DNA from: Hymenopellis radicata
Lineage: Eukaryota > Basidiomycota > Agaricomycetes > Agaricales > Physalacriaceae
Length of the DNA: 64,000 bases
Assembly: GCA_015501595.1 (NCBI GenBank)
Contig: JADNRX010000001.1
Location: 186,001 to 250,000 of the forward strand
Direction of reading: 5' to 3'
Part shown: one piece after another, positions 20,258 through 32,335 of the stretch
How positions within the stretch are numbered: position 1 is the first letter of the stretch
How the letters are laid out: every line of letters starts with the position of its first letter
Made by a program: the position numbers and the translations under genes
The notes under the pieces: generated by a model
What the model saw: only the letters and a program-made list of their open reading frames with translations
Databases searched by the model: none
What the model was told of the DNA's origin: nothing

Positions 20258-21693
20258 ATGGCAAAGAAGGCGCCCAAACCACAACAGAAACATAAGGACA
20301 CTCGCATAACCTCTTTTTTCCTTGCTACATCGTCTAGTGCAAAAAATGGGCCTCCGCAGACCAGAAAGCGGAAACAAGCCGACGTCGACGACGATGAGTT
20401 CGAGCCTTCAGCTGTTAAAAAGGCCAAGAAACGGGATCCATTGGGTGGCAATCGCGGTAACACGCCAAACGACGCCAGTCAGCGTGTCAAGTCGCGAGTG
20501 GTAGACCAGTCAGCGCCAGCGCCGACGCCACCTGCACAGAAATATGCCACGCCCAAGTCGAATATAAGGCCTTCTGATACCCGCCGCTTCCCTCCATCCT
20601 TGGTCATTGATCTCACACTTGAATCTCAACTACCAGAGAGCCCGCCGCCTGCACCACCAGCCAGAAGACCCGCTGTAGTCACTCATGCCGCCCTGCCTAC
20701 TCCTGCCACACCAGTGCGCCGTACCCGTACCCATCCAGATATCCTCATGTCTACACCCAGTTCATCTCCATCATCGTCCATGCTAGAATCTCCCACTCGT
20801 ATCCTTGCGCGTCGCAAGACGCTCCCAGCCATGCGTTCACCATCTGTCGTTCCTTCTTCCCAGCAGACACAAGATGACAACTGGCCTGGCGGATATGCGT
20901 CCTCGCCTTTGGCTTTGCCGTTATCTGCCCGTCAACACGAAGATGACACGTTCTGGACATCGTACCCACATCGCAGTCGCAGGAAAGGCCACTTGAACTG
21001 TCTCCTCGCAAGTTTAAGGAGCATCTATTCAAAGCTCCTTATCCTCCAAGCAAGAGGATGGAGGATTTGGAAATTGTACCCGATTCACAACCACCACCAT
21101 ACGAGGATGATGAAGATGACACCCTTCTTGACGCGAATGGGACCGTGTAAGCTCTTTAATATCTGTGTTTTGCATGTCTGACATGTCATCTTAGTGGTGA
21201 TGATACTACGCTCGTACATTCTTCACCTTTCAAGGCAAAGCCACAACTCTACAAGTCGCTACAGAAATCCCAGTCCGCACTAGCTACCAACATATCTGAG
21301 GATGATGGTGACGAGCCCACCAAGACCAAGTCTTTCACACAGGACTCTTCTCAAACAGATTCTGATCCTGGCTATTCACAATGCTCATTCTCGGGCCATT
21401 ATCTTGATAAACCGCTCTGGGTTCCGCCATCCGCAACGCAGAACTCATCGCAGACGGAATCAGATCCAGGTTATTCTCAATGTTCGTTCTCGGGTCATTA
21501 TCTAGATAAGCCGCTTTGGGTGCCACCAGACGCGACCCAGAGCCCTCCTCAACAATCCACCCCTCGCAAAGAGATACGAAGCCAGAGCCCATCCGGTTCC
21601 CAAGAGGAACCCGATGCTGTGAAAGAGTTTTTGGACATGTTCGAAGATGGGGGAGGAAGTTATCCACCTGGATTCACGGAGTCATTGCGATGA
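20258..21693 (+). CDS. Disordered nuclear protein with PIP-box-like and SUMO-interacting motifs; apparent 1-base frameshift
   Basis: Exon 1 20258-21146, exon 2 21195-21693. I do not recognise a named family. Visible: DTRITSFF at residues 14-21, a PCNA-interacting-box-like motif without the leading Gln; basic clusters TRKRKQ and KKAKKR; VIDLT at 116-120, a typical SUMO-interacting motif; and two tandem 33-residue units near the C-terminus. The reading frame breaks once at about 20949, where the protein would need one extra base (exon 1 is one base short for the phase of its intron); both sides look coding. Divergent from dUTPase, which fits a role at replication forks, but that is inference. 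Confidence 0.72.
21346..21543 (+). repeat. Two tandem 99-base coding repeats
   Basis: Units 21346-21444 and 21445-21543 encode nearly the same 33 residues (core YSQCSFSGHYLDKPLWVPP). They differ at many third codon positions but only about three amino acids. Confidence 0.88.
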
Positions 21694-21940
21694 ACTGAGT
21701 CGGCCACGGCCAAGTTTTGGGTTTCTTGATGTGTTTCTTGGAATGGTCACTGTATCTATAGTTCTCAGATTGTTTATCGCAACGTTCTATCTCATCTATG
21801 CATGTGTCTTCCATGCGTTTTCGCGCTCAAAGTTGACGCGACAGATCGGGAGGGTACTAACGGAAGGCGGATGTCCTAAGACGGAGTTAAGACCTTGTTT
21901 CCTCTCATCCATCATCGTATCATCTCTCGCTGTACACGAC

Positions 21941-23327
21941 ATGTCTGGACGACTGAGACTCGAACACAAAGTAAGTCTCTTTGGCCGTTGAGGATTCGCA
22001 ACCAACTGGAATTGCATTAGGTCGCGCTTATCACTGGTGCTGGATCGTAAGGATATGTTGTCCGCATTACCATCTTCATCTGAAGGATTGTCCATGAAGC
22101 GGTATCGGATTGGAAACATCTATCCTGTTTGCGCAGGAGGGCGCCAGCGTGCTGATGACGGACATCAACCTTGAAGCTGCACAGAAAGGAGCTGCGCTGA
22201 TCCAGTCTAAACTTCCCAACGCCAAGGTGCTGGCCGTCAAGACTGATGTCGGCAAGGAGGACGACATCAAAGCCGCCGTTGATACCGCCGTAAAGGAGTT
22301 TGGACGCCTCGATGTTATGGTGCGTGATCGTACCATCCTACGAGGCCAGTTGACCATGTTGAATGCTAGTTTAATAATGCTGGTGCGTTTCTCGGGATCC
22401 TCTGATAAGTAGCGAACGTATTGAATCGGGCTTGTAGGTATCATGCACCCTGCGGACGACAACGCGTTGAACACGGAGGAGAAGATCTGGGATCTGACGA
22501 TGCAGATCAATCTCAAGGGCGTGTGGTGGGGCTGCAAGTACGCGATCCTCGCGATGCGCGACAATTCTACGGACGAGTCCAAGGGACTGCGCACGGGCGG
22601 GAGCATCATCAATACGGCGAGCTTTGTGGCGTTGATGGGTGCCGCGACGCCACAATTGGCTTGTAAGTGATGTCCCATCCGTTGTCACAGACATTTGTAC
22701 TCATTATTGTTATCTAGACACCGCTTCAAAGGTAAAGCATATCCCCTTGATTTGAATCGATAGTTTAGTGTCGTAGGGTGGCGTCCTCGCGATGACGCGT
22801 GAACTTGCGATGGTCCATGCTCGGGAGGGCATCCGCCTCAATTCCATCTGCCCGTACGTTCCATGTCGTTCATCTAGCGCATATGGACCCTTACTTTTTT
22901 CTGTAGTGGACCTCTCAAAACCCGTGAGCTGCTTCGTCTCCTCATCGCTCCGCGATGGTTTTCAATACCCGCGCTCTTCTAGCGCTCCTGATGGATTTCC
23001 TCAACACCGCTGAAAAGCGCGATCGTCGCATGGTTCACCTGCCTATGGGGCGTTTCGGTGAAGCCGTGGAGATCGCTAAGGGTGCCCTGTTCTGTGAGTA
23101 CCAGTGCGCTCCCAAGGTTCTAACTTCTATTTGACTGTGCTTCCCATTTAGTGGCAAGCGACGACAGTAGCTATATGACGGTAGGCTACCGATGACTATG
23201 CGTGTGTTTGGAAGTTGATATGCGTTTCTAGGGTACTGATTTCAAGGTCGATGGAGGTCTAACCTCTGCGTACGTGACGCCTATCGGGGAGCCCGCTCTT
23301 GCACCACCCGTCTCCTTGACTAAATGA
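21941..23327 (+). CDS. Short-chain dehydrogenase/reductase
   Basis: Eleven exons (21941-21970, 22021-22046, 22100-22319, 22370-22382, 22438-22662, 22718-22731, 22777-22853, 22907-22923, 22983-23093, 23152-23180, 23232-23327), 285 residues. Classical SDR signature: TGAGSGIG cofactor loop, NNAG, catalytic Ser in NTASFVAL, YTASK catalytic Tyr and Lys, CPGPL after the active site, and a C-terminal TGTDFKVDGG. NAD(P)-dependent oxidoreductase; the acidic residue in LMTDINLE after strand 2 favours NAD. Substrate unknown. Four exons are 13-29 bases long. Confidence 0.92.
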
Positions 23328-23451
23328 GTATGTTTCTACGATTACTTACCTCGAAGCAAATTTGTACACCACATCAATAGAAATTGTACATATGAGAGTT
23401 CGGGTTCGAGCGCGTTTAAAATACATATATATCAGAGCAGATTCCGGACGA

Positions 23452-24249
23452 CTAGCCTTTCTTCGCAGCAGCTTGTCGTTTCCTCTCCCCGTCTGCCTTC
23501 CTAATTCTCGTAACTTCTTTGCCAATCTCGTTGCTGATACGCTTGTGGAGCTCTGGCTTGTACCCCAGTTTGTACAAGACTTCCAGATGGACAAAGAAAG
23601 GCGCGAGAACAACGGCTGGTGAAGGATGTTTCAATCCTCGCGGTGATAGATGTTGACAAAAGGAGCTTACCCCCAAGGATATTATCGAGCAGGGCTGGAG
23701 CACGCTTCTCGGCGACACCGTGACCTATGAATTGAGCGATCCAGGCGAACGCATGAACGGCACCAGCTACGGCCATATGATCAGGGCGGTGTGAGAATTT
23801 GAGGGCAGTCAGTAAAACGACGGTCATGAATGGGGTGTATATAAACTGCGGCCGTTAGTGAAAGCATGTAACATCGAGGCAGCGGACATACAGCAGCCAA
23901 GGGTTCGAGAGCATAGTAGTAGAGCAAGAAGAGACCAGCAACGATGGAGGATAGATTCAAATCAAAGGCCAGATATTGGTTGAAGTTTAGATGGATAGCC
24001 GGAAGGAAAGACGAAGGAGCTTCTGTGCCCATAACAAGACCGGACCTAGCGAGATGAGTTGAGACGCCCGCGCACAGAGGTGAGGAGCGCGTACCAGAGG
24101 ATCAAAGGCACGCAACAGATATGGATAGCGACATTAATCCGATTCGTGTGGTATGCACCATAGAAAGTGAACTAGAAACAAGGTAAATAGGGGGAAAATG
24201 AGGGGAAACGGGTGCTGACCTGCTTGTCGATATCAAAGATACTAGACAT
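23452..24249 (-). CDS. MPO1: 2-hydroxy fatty acid dioxygenase, Mpo1/DUF962 family
   Basis: Five exons on the minus strand: 24220-24249, 24095-24171, 23892-24045, 23671-23845, 23452-23615; 199 residues. The family motif [10 protein letters not shown] (histidines and Asn of the DUF962 core) is present near the N-terminus, and a second histidine motif [13 protein letters not shown] lies later. Four hydrophobic segments fit an ER membrane protein. Yeast Mpo1 is an Fe(II)-dependent dioxygenase in the alpha-oxidation of 2-hydroxy fatty acids from phytosphingosine. The C-terminus is lysine-rich (KRQAAAKKG). Convergent with the SDR upstream. Confidence 0.9.
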
Positions 24250-24429
24250 GATGGTGGTAGTAAGTCAAGAGGAGCCTAGCCACACTGCCAGGTCCAGACA
24301 AATAGCTCATGATCCACGGCGCGGCTACATAACTATCCCGGTTAAAGCAAGGCTTTGGCTCTGTTTGACGGCAGCTTCTGTAGCTACGTGGCACGTGTCT
24401 TGGCGTCATCGGCGTATAACTGCTCTTCC

Positions 24430-25294
24430 ATGGTTCGTTCAACGATAATCGTGCGGGCGTCCGACTCGCTGCCTCTTGCCGCCAGCGTCGACGACGAGCA
24501 GGTGCGTGTCCTTTTTGTCTATGATGGACGGCGCAGAACTGATGGTGACGACGGCAACAGACAGAGCAGGATCTCCAGGAACACAAACAGCAGTCGAAAT
24601 TGATATGTCGGCGAATAACACCCAACTCTGAGCCCCGCTGTTCGATTGAGAGCGGCCAGTACACTCTACAGTGCGTCAAGAACCATCTAGGATTGTTCTA
24701 CAGCGTTTGACTCGCGGTCTCAGTTACCTTATAGCAGACAATGTTATATTCTTGACGATAGCCGACAAGTCGTACCCGCGGAAACTGGCCTTTTCGTATC
24801 TTGACGAGCTGTCCAAGGAGTTTGCCACGACGTATGGACCCAAGGTCGAGCAAGTCCGGAAACCGTATGCTTTTGTTGGATTTGGTTAGTACGTGTTCCT
24901 CTTTGACTGGACGGAAGGGCTGACGTTGGGAAGACACGTTCATGAGCAAGACGGCTCGGCTGTACCAAGACACGCGAACGGCTACCGCTGCAGCAGGCTC
25001 AGGTCTCGACAGACTGAATGACGACCTACAGGACGTGACGAGGATTATGACGAAAAATATGGAAGAGTTGTTATGGAGAGGGGATTCGTTGGACAGTACG
25101 TGGTTTATTTGTCTTGCGTCACGAGTACTGAGTATTCAGGAATGTCCCATTTATCAACATCTCTACGGTCTGAATCCGAAAAGTATCGGAAGGCTGCCCG
25201 GAACGTTAATTTCCAAGCCATGCTACGACAATATGCTCCCCTGGGTGCGGTCGCCCTTATAATACTGATCATTCTGTTCTGGAAGTTTTGGTAG
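24430..25294 (+). CDS. SEC22: R-SNARE protein SEC22
   Basis: Five exons (24430-24501, 24561-24670, 24724-24884, 24934-25095, 25140-25294), 219 residues. N-terminal longin domain (STIIVRASDSLPLAASVDDEQ ... YTLHYLIADNVIFLTIADKSYP), a v-SNARE helix with the zero-layer arginine in LQDVTRIMTKNMEELLWRG, and a C-terminal anchor (LGAVALIILIILFWKFW). SEC22 drives fusion in ER-Golgi traffic. The length matches yeast and animal Sec22 (about 214). Confidence 0.95.
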
Positions 25295-25481
25295 TGTAGA
25301 GCGGTCTTCCTTGTAGATATTTATCCTAGTAATTGTGTTCGTGGAGGGAAATTGGACTTGAACTTTTTTTGTCAATGTTCATCGTCACGTCCGAGTCGCG
25401 CATCAGAAAGTCACGATAACGCGATTGGTTAACTTTACGAGGAAGGGCACGTTGCAGGAACCTTTGTCGTTCCACCATATC

Positions 25482-27772
25482 ATGTATCGCTCAGCTTCTC
25501 CATACCGGGCGCCCTCCCCGTACAGGGCGCCTTCACCATATCAGCAACCGGCGCCAATGGGATCGCCATACCAGCAGACGCAGCCTGTCCCTCACCACGC
25601 CCTGCCAGGTAACGAGAACGTTCCCGCTCCTGGGACAATAACGTACACGACGACCACTGCGCCAGATGGACGCATCATATACCATCCTTTCCGGTATGTA
25701 CTTGAAAACGGATACAAAATGTTCGATCGTGCTGATGTCCTCCAGAGCGGTTCCGGCGAGGTTTGTCGGTCTTCTGCGTCAATCTCGACTATTCCTGATG
25801 TCTTTCGCGCGGCGATCTTTGCGATCTACAGCTATCAAACTGCTGCTGGCGTTGTAACAGGCATCCAGTGGGTTCCCGCGGAAGCTACCAACATCCTTCC
25901 CGCCGGCGCGCAGCCTGCGAGCGATGTCAGTCAATCGATGTTTTCTTGACAGCTCAATGACGTTTGTTTAGGAATTCAATGCATCGTGGCAGCGCGGCGC
26001 ATTCAATAATAACAAGGACTGGTCAGTTGATGTCCGAACTACATGCGCATCCATCAAAGTAACAACATATTAGGCAACGTGCCGAAGAAAAGCGCAGGCG
26101 CAAGGAAGAGAAAGAGTCTGCCAGATTGATGCGAGACAGGGAACGTAACAGGCGCGAAGACGACGACCTTCGTTACGCTCGTGAAGCGGATGCCGTGGCC
26201 CGCGAAAGGCGCAAGAGTTTCAATGCTGGAACTCCAGCACCCGGCTCGATGGCCTTTCCCACCCAAGGCGCGCCGGGATACGCCGGTAGTAGCCCATACA
26301 GCGGCTATCCTGATGCATCTGGAGGCGTCGTCCCCGGCGCAGGTGTCTACGGCACCGCAGGCTCTGGCTATGGCCGCGAAAGGAAGATGAGCTCCGGACA
26401 CGGTCTCGTCGACCAGTTCGCCGGGCTTGACATTGAACACAGTGGCGGCCCAGGACGCCCTAGGAAGTACAGCACCCACGAGAGCGCTGCTGAAAGAGCG
26501 CGGAAACTTAGCGGGAATTTTGGTGCTAGTGCCCCCGGCGGGTACGCTGCAAGTGGCGGCGCGTCCCCCTACGCGCCTGCGACAGGTCCGTACACTACTC
26601 CAGGACAGCGCGGCTACGGGAACGCACCGTATGGTGGCGCGTCCCCAAACATCCGGCCAAGCGAAGTCCCGTATGCTTCTTCAGGCGGTGGTCAGTATCC
26701 CGGCTCCGCGTATACCTCTCCGCGCCCAGATGCGTACGCTCCTGGAGCGGCTGTTGCCTCTCCCTACGGCAGCTCGTACGCGTCCAGTGCTGGGGCTGCC
26801 ATTGAAGCTGCCCGCTCTAGAGCAACCACGCCTCTCCCCGGTATGATGGGTCTCCCATCTCCTCGCATCCCTGATATGCAGAGTTTCCCTGGCGAGCAAG
26901 CGCAGCTTGCCGCGCCAGAGGGCTTCTCTCGTCCTATCAATGCTGCTTGTCCCTATACGCCGTTCGAGCCCATTAAAATTCAGAATATGGACAACTTCCT
27001 TGACCATATTCCTCGCATGCCTGCCGTTCTTACGCCGCATGATGTTTATATTGAGGATTGGTCGCGCTTTGTCCAGGTCGGCATCTTCTCACGTATCTTA
27101 TCACCATAGCTGATTGTCAAACAGGATTTGGCCCTCGCTTGGGCTGGTCGCCTCCCCGTTCCAGCACTTGGTAACGGGCACAAGCCTAAACGCGCCACAC
27201 TGTCCGGTGATCTGATCGAGCTCTGGAACACGTCGTTCTTCTTGAGTAGAGGCGTCGAAGCCGTGCTTTACAAAGGTCGTGAGAGGCGATCTGGAAGCCA
27301 AGCAGGCTTGGTTGATCTTCCTTATCAGCTGTACGACGACGAAGAAGATAGCGATGTCTCCTCCACCTCGGAATCGGAGGACGACTCCGATTCAGCCGGT
27401 GAGCGAGAGCGTTACGAGGCCGCTGGTAGTGGACACGGTCTGTACGGCCGTCCAGGCTATGGGACTGGGCAGATGGCAGAAATCATGGAAGCGAAGCGCA
27501 AGCGTAGAGAAGCCAGGGCTGAGAGGAGGAGAAAGAGGAAGGAAAAGAAAATTCGTCGCAAGCAAAAGGCAAGAGCCAAGACGTACGCGTTGGTCTTGGT
27601 TTGCATTCCTCCTGGCGGTCATGGTGCTGGGTCGATGTCCGGAGCTATGGGTGCTGGAATGCCTATGGGTGGAATTCCTGGTACCATGGGTAGCATGCAT
27701 GGTGGTCATGCTGGAAGTGGCGTCATGCCTGGTGGCATAGGAGGTATCGGTGGTATTGGAGGCACGTACTGA
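25482..27772 (+). CDS. Conserved basidiomycete protein of unknown function
   Basis: Six exons: 25482-25693, 25746-25760, 25832-25925, 25972-26021, 26074-27076, 27125-27772; 673 residues. The start is a Pro/Tyr/Ser-rich repeat (RAPSPYRAPSPY). Conserved-looking blocks are YHPFRAVPASYQTAAGVVTG with IQWVPAEAT, an RRKEEKESARLMRDRERNRR charged helix, and a C-terminal block around NMDNFLDHIPRMPAVLTPHD and DLIELWNTSFFLSRGVEAVL. The tail is acidic, then very basic (KRKRREARAERRRKRKEKK), then Gly/Met-rich. No known domain; possibly cytoskeletal or nuclear. Exon 2 is a 15-base microexon needed to complete FRAVPASYQ. Confidence 0.8.
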
Positions 27773-27890
27773 TCGCGAGAGTCCGAAGGGCAACTTTCCA
27801 ACTCTATACATGTCTCTCATGAACTAGTATATAACGATTGAAGCGAATTTATGTACATCATACAAATAATAAATTATATATAGCCGACTC

Positions 27891-30800
27891 TCACCAGCCA
27901 CGCCCGCGGTTGTTCGAGGGGTATCCACCTCGACCACCTCCGTTATAAGAATATGCGTTTTGGGGAGGCGGTGGAGGGGCTTGACCATATCCTCCATAAC
28001 TCTGGTGTCCGTAACCATACCCACCCTCTCCTCTTCCTCCAGCGTTTCCGTACCCGTTATAACCGCCGCGATCGGGAGGCTGTCCATATGCCTGAGGTGG
28101 CCCACCTCTCGGTGCGCCAGCGTAACCACCATAACCGCCTCCACCTCCACCATTGAAGCCACCACCATAACCACCGCCACCACTGCGGGAGTCATATCCT
28201 CCGTTGTAGGATTGCGGTGGCGGCCCGCCTCTTGGTGCGCCACCTCGCGGAGACCCACGAGGAGCCGGATTGCCATAACCACCTCCGCCATATGTGCCGT
28301 AACCTTGGCCTCCTCCTCCTCCTCCCCGTCCGCCGCCGCCGCCGCCGCCGCCATATCCACCGCCATACTGTTGCTGCGAAGGAGCAGTATAATGGCGCGG
28401 TTGCTGGTAGGAATTATCTGGAGGGTATGATTGAGGGCCGCCCCGCCCCCGCCCACCGCCATCATAATTACGGTCTGATCCACGGTCCTGACCGCGGTTT
28501 GCCCATTGATTACGGGCGTGGAAAGGATCTTTGGAACGGTCGCCATATTGGTTGAAGTTGCCTCGTCCCCGTCCTCTGCCTCTGCCGCCGTTACGAGCCT
28601 GCTCGAGGTCTTGAGCTTGCAGCACGCGAAGAGGTTTCTTGACACCAGGAAGAAGCACAGATCGATGGGGCGTCAACTGCTTGGGGAAGAAGTATAGCAC
28701 CGATAGAGAACGGTCGTTTTTGATGTCCGGCGTAGCTTCGTCAGTGAGGGGGCTAAAGTACGTCGATCCAGGTATGCAATCGGGATTCTGTAGAACACTA
28801 CCACTGATCCCCTTGCCGAGCTCCATATCCATTTCTACGGGCTGAAACGACAGTTAGCAATTATAGACAACCTCCGAAGTAGATCACTTTACCTTCTTGT
28901 CCTTACGCTTACCGTAGAGCGCCTCATAGAAAGGATAGATAGGATGATCGTCGGAAGCGAAAATGACAGTGTTACCCATCTTGTTACGACGGACTTGCTC
29001 TTCCGTGAGGTTCGGATAATGCTCCTCCATAGCATCCAAAAGACGTTTCGGGTCAATGAAGGGCAACAGAGCCACACCCTGCCAGGCCATCCTCTTCCCG
29101 TTCATGTCGATTTGGAACGTCTCCGGATAAAAGTCTATGATTGGTGAATCCTCGTCAGTCATAAGCGCATGGAAGGGTTCCGGTATGTGAACTTTACTGT
29201 ACAGGTTGTCAATAGAGCGAAAAATGAAGAGGGATAAGATCGTACCTTGCAGCTGGGAAAACACCCATCAGCTGTTCGTAAGGCTTGAACGGTTGACCAA
29301 GCTCAAACTTGATATCCAAATCTCCGATATCAACGAAGTCTGCAGCAAACGGAGCAAAGTGGTATGGATAATACCATTGCCAGGAAGGGGCCTAAGAGGC
29401 AAGTGTCAATGATAAACGCGCATGAAGGAAAGAAAATACGCACTCCTTGGTAATAGTAACCTAATACCCATGCCATTCCCTCCACGTAAGCCTTCGCCAC
29501 CCTAGTTGAAGAGAAAAGTAAGTTGTGCATCAAAAACCACGAGAAAATGAATCTCACGTCTTTCTCAACTCCAAATCGTTCGGCTCTGCACCAAACTTCT
29601 GTCTGTAGTACCGGTCTTTATAACCAGGCTCCCACAACCTATACGCAAGTTCCCATAAATCTTCGTAAAAGTACCTTGGACCGAGGACGTACTTGACAGT
29701 GTCCTCCTGCTCAACAGTCCCGTCCGCATTTACCTTGAGGTCAAGGGTGGGGGCGGAAACAGCACCGTCACCATCACCTTCTTCATCGTCAGGCAAGGCC
29801 TCGTCGCCTTCCTGGTCGGCTTCATCGTCCAACTTGCGCTTGGTTCCCAATGAACTAAAACTGCCTTCGTCGACAATGGAAGACAAATCATCGGACGACG
29901 CCATAGTCACGTCAGCGTTAAGAGGATCATCCACTTGCATGGGCGTCGCAACGGAGCGTCCACCAGCACTCATAGGCGACGCATCAAGAGTAGCAGACGG
30001 CACATCCGTCGTCACGGACGGTTTAGCAGGAAGGATGGGGGAAGAGAACTCAGGAGTGCCAGTGGGCTTGGGGGGAAGGGAAGCGTTTGGTTTCTGGCCA
30101 GCCAATTCTGCCTTTAGCACTTCAGCAGCACTCAGATTTGCCATTCGGATAGCACGTATGTTCGCAACGACATCGCGATTCGAGCCAGCCAGCGCCTGCT
30201 GTGCCGCAGAAGCATTTTCAATCGCTTGGGCATTCTGGGGTCCGCCCAGTCCCATAGAGTCCGCTTTTGCGGCAAAGTCATAGCTCGGACGTTGGGGAAG
30301 GGGGTGACGAGATGATGTATTCGAGGAGGAATTAGACAAGCCAAGTGATGACGAGGGACCAGTAGATACAGAAATATCGTTATCCAGCTTGCGACGTTTC
30401 GCATTACTCGCCTGTCGTTCCTCGGCTATAATAGAACGAAAAGGTCAATATCGTGCGGGTATAGTTTGAGGAATCACAACGTACTATCACGTCTTCGCCT
30501 GAAAATGTCATCTTCCCTCTGCGCGAGTCCTTGGAGAATGATCTGTACTCGAGACAATTCAAGTTGACCATGATTTGTCAGATAGCCGCCCATGCGCGGA
30601 AGTTCTTGTTTCCATATCTTTAACAGTGTATCAATTGCGCCTTCGCGAATCTCAAGGGATGGCAGATGAGGGAGGAAATCGTTGCCGACAAAGAATATGA
30701 GAAGAACCCAGTCATCAAGGGCTCTTTCGAAGTCAAACGGGAAGGAGGATTGGGAGACGTCAAGCTCGACTTCGAGATATTCGCGCAGAGTGGAGACATC

Positions 30801-32110
30801 GAGGAAAATGAACGGTTTAGGCTTTTCAACGACAGCTTTTGCTCTCATCTGTATTGCCTCCTCGGACTCTGTACATTGAGCAGCATAGTGACCTTCTTGG
30901 CCACACTTTCGGCAAGCAGTAGAATTCGAGTCAGCAAACACATCCTCTCGGAGCACTTTGAAAAACGGTTCGTGAGTAGCTAGAGCAAGCATGATTAGAT
31001 CAGCATCCTGTGGGAAATTATGAGTCAACGCATACGATAGACGAGGGGAAAGGTAGCGCACAAGACCGTAAATAACGTGTTTCGTATTGGGATCATGGCC
31101 CTTGTTTACCCGCTGGCGCCGAATGAAGTCCATGATCTTGTGCTCTCCTTCACCAGGGACGGAGGCATCAGAAATGATTACTTGAATCTACAAGAATGAT
31201 ATGAGCCCCAATGAGACAAAAGGGAATGAGAGCAAACGTTTTTCCATCCCGCGTCCGAGTTCATTTTCTGTACAACCCAGTATCGGAGAGATGTGGCAAG
31301 GAGGGTCATGAACGGTGTGCCAGGTGTGATCGCATTAGAATCCCAAGCCTTCTTGGACTTCTCTTCCTCACTGACAGTCTTTCCCATTCCTAAAGGATCG
31401 GTTAAGAATGGGTACAATGTCGAAATGTTTATGGCATACCCTCCCAAAGCAGGAGCGACTCCTTTCGGGCTTCTTCCTTGTCTTTGGCTTCCTGAGCGGC
31501 ACGGAAACGCCGTGAACGCTGTTGGTTCATTTTGGCACGAGGGGCTACACCATCTGTGAAGGCATCAGACAAGTTGACAGTGGAATAACGAGTCGACGCA
31601 CCGATTGCCATGAACAATAATTTACGAGGTCGAACCATGTTGACGACCCGCTCAGTGTATCGGAAGATCTCCAACATCATGTCCTCCTCTGTCTCTGGAG
31701 CCGGCTGGAAGACAGATTAGCGAGAGCTCGAGCATAACACGTTGGAACCCACTTTTCCTTCCGGGTGAGTACAAGGGTGCACCTACCAAGATATCAGCGA
31801 AAGAAGGGATTAGGGAGGGCTGGGAGGCATACAATTCCATTCATATCCAAGTATAAGTTATCGAATTCGACTCCATTGGGGTTAGGATCCTCCATGTTTA
31901 GAGGGATTGTGATATCGCCTGAGCCGTCCGCTTGAACGGTTACCTCATCCTCGACGACAGTGTCAACTAGAGAGCTGTTAGGGCGTATTGCACGAGAAAA
32001 GAGCAAGACTGACTGATTTTAGGATACTTTTTGCTGAGCCAGCGAAAAAGAGCTGGAACACCCTGCACAGCAGTTAGCAGACGTCAAGGTAGAGGACAAA
32101 GGCGCACCAT
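27891..32110 (-). CDS. RAT1: Nuclear 5'-3' exoribonuclease RAT1/XRN2
   Basis: Fourteen exons on the minus strand from the ATG at 32110 to the stop at 27891; 1189 residues. Conserved N-terminus [17 protein letters not shown], then [18 protein letters not shown], the acidic active-site region ending in [20 protein letters not shown], and a CCHC zinc knuckle ([14 protein letters not shown]) that marks RAT1 rather than XRN1. The middle has [15 protein letters not shown] and the C-terminus is an RGG/YGG-rich tail ending NNRGRGW. RAT1 degrades RNA from the 5' end for transcription termination and rRNA processing. The first exon contains only the ATG (32108-32110). Divergent from eIF2B delta, 225 bases away. 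Confidence 0.95.
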
Positions 32111-32335
32111 TGCAAGTCGTTATTAAATGAAGGGTTAATATAACAAGATTGTGGAGTACGTTGTTGAAAGCGTCGTGGTGGTCGTCGTTCAAGTTGAAGA
32201 CGAAGCCTAATGATCGGAAGGGTCAGCAAACCCACGTGAGCTACATACCGAGTCATATTACAGCAAGAAACCTCCTGCCTCCACTACACTCTGCTCTGAC
32301 CCCCAGTCTCGCCGCCGCCGCCATCGTTGTCGACA

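Noticed and set aside
20940..20990. A small intron explaining the frame change in the PIP/SIM gene
   Set aside because: No GT or GC donor in the right phase exists before either AG; a missing base gives an uninterrupted protein instead.
27824..28645. 273-codon frame within the RAT1 tail region
   Set aside because: It is a shifted frame of the Gly/Tyr-rich RAT1 C-terminus, whose own frame ends in the expected RGW.
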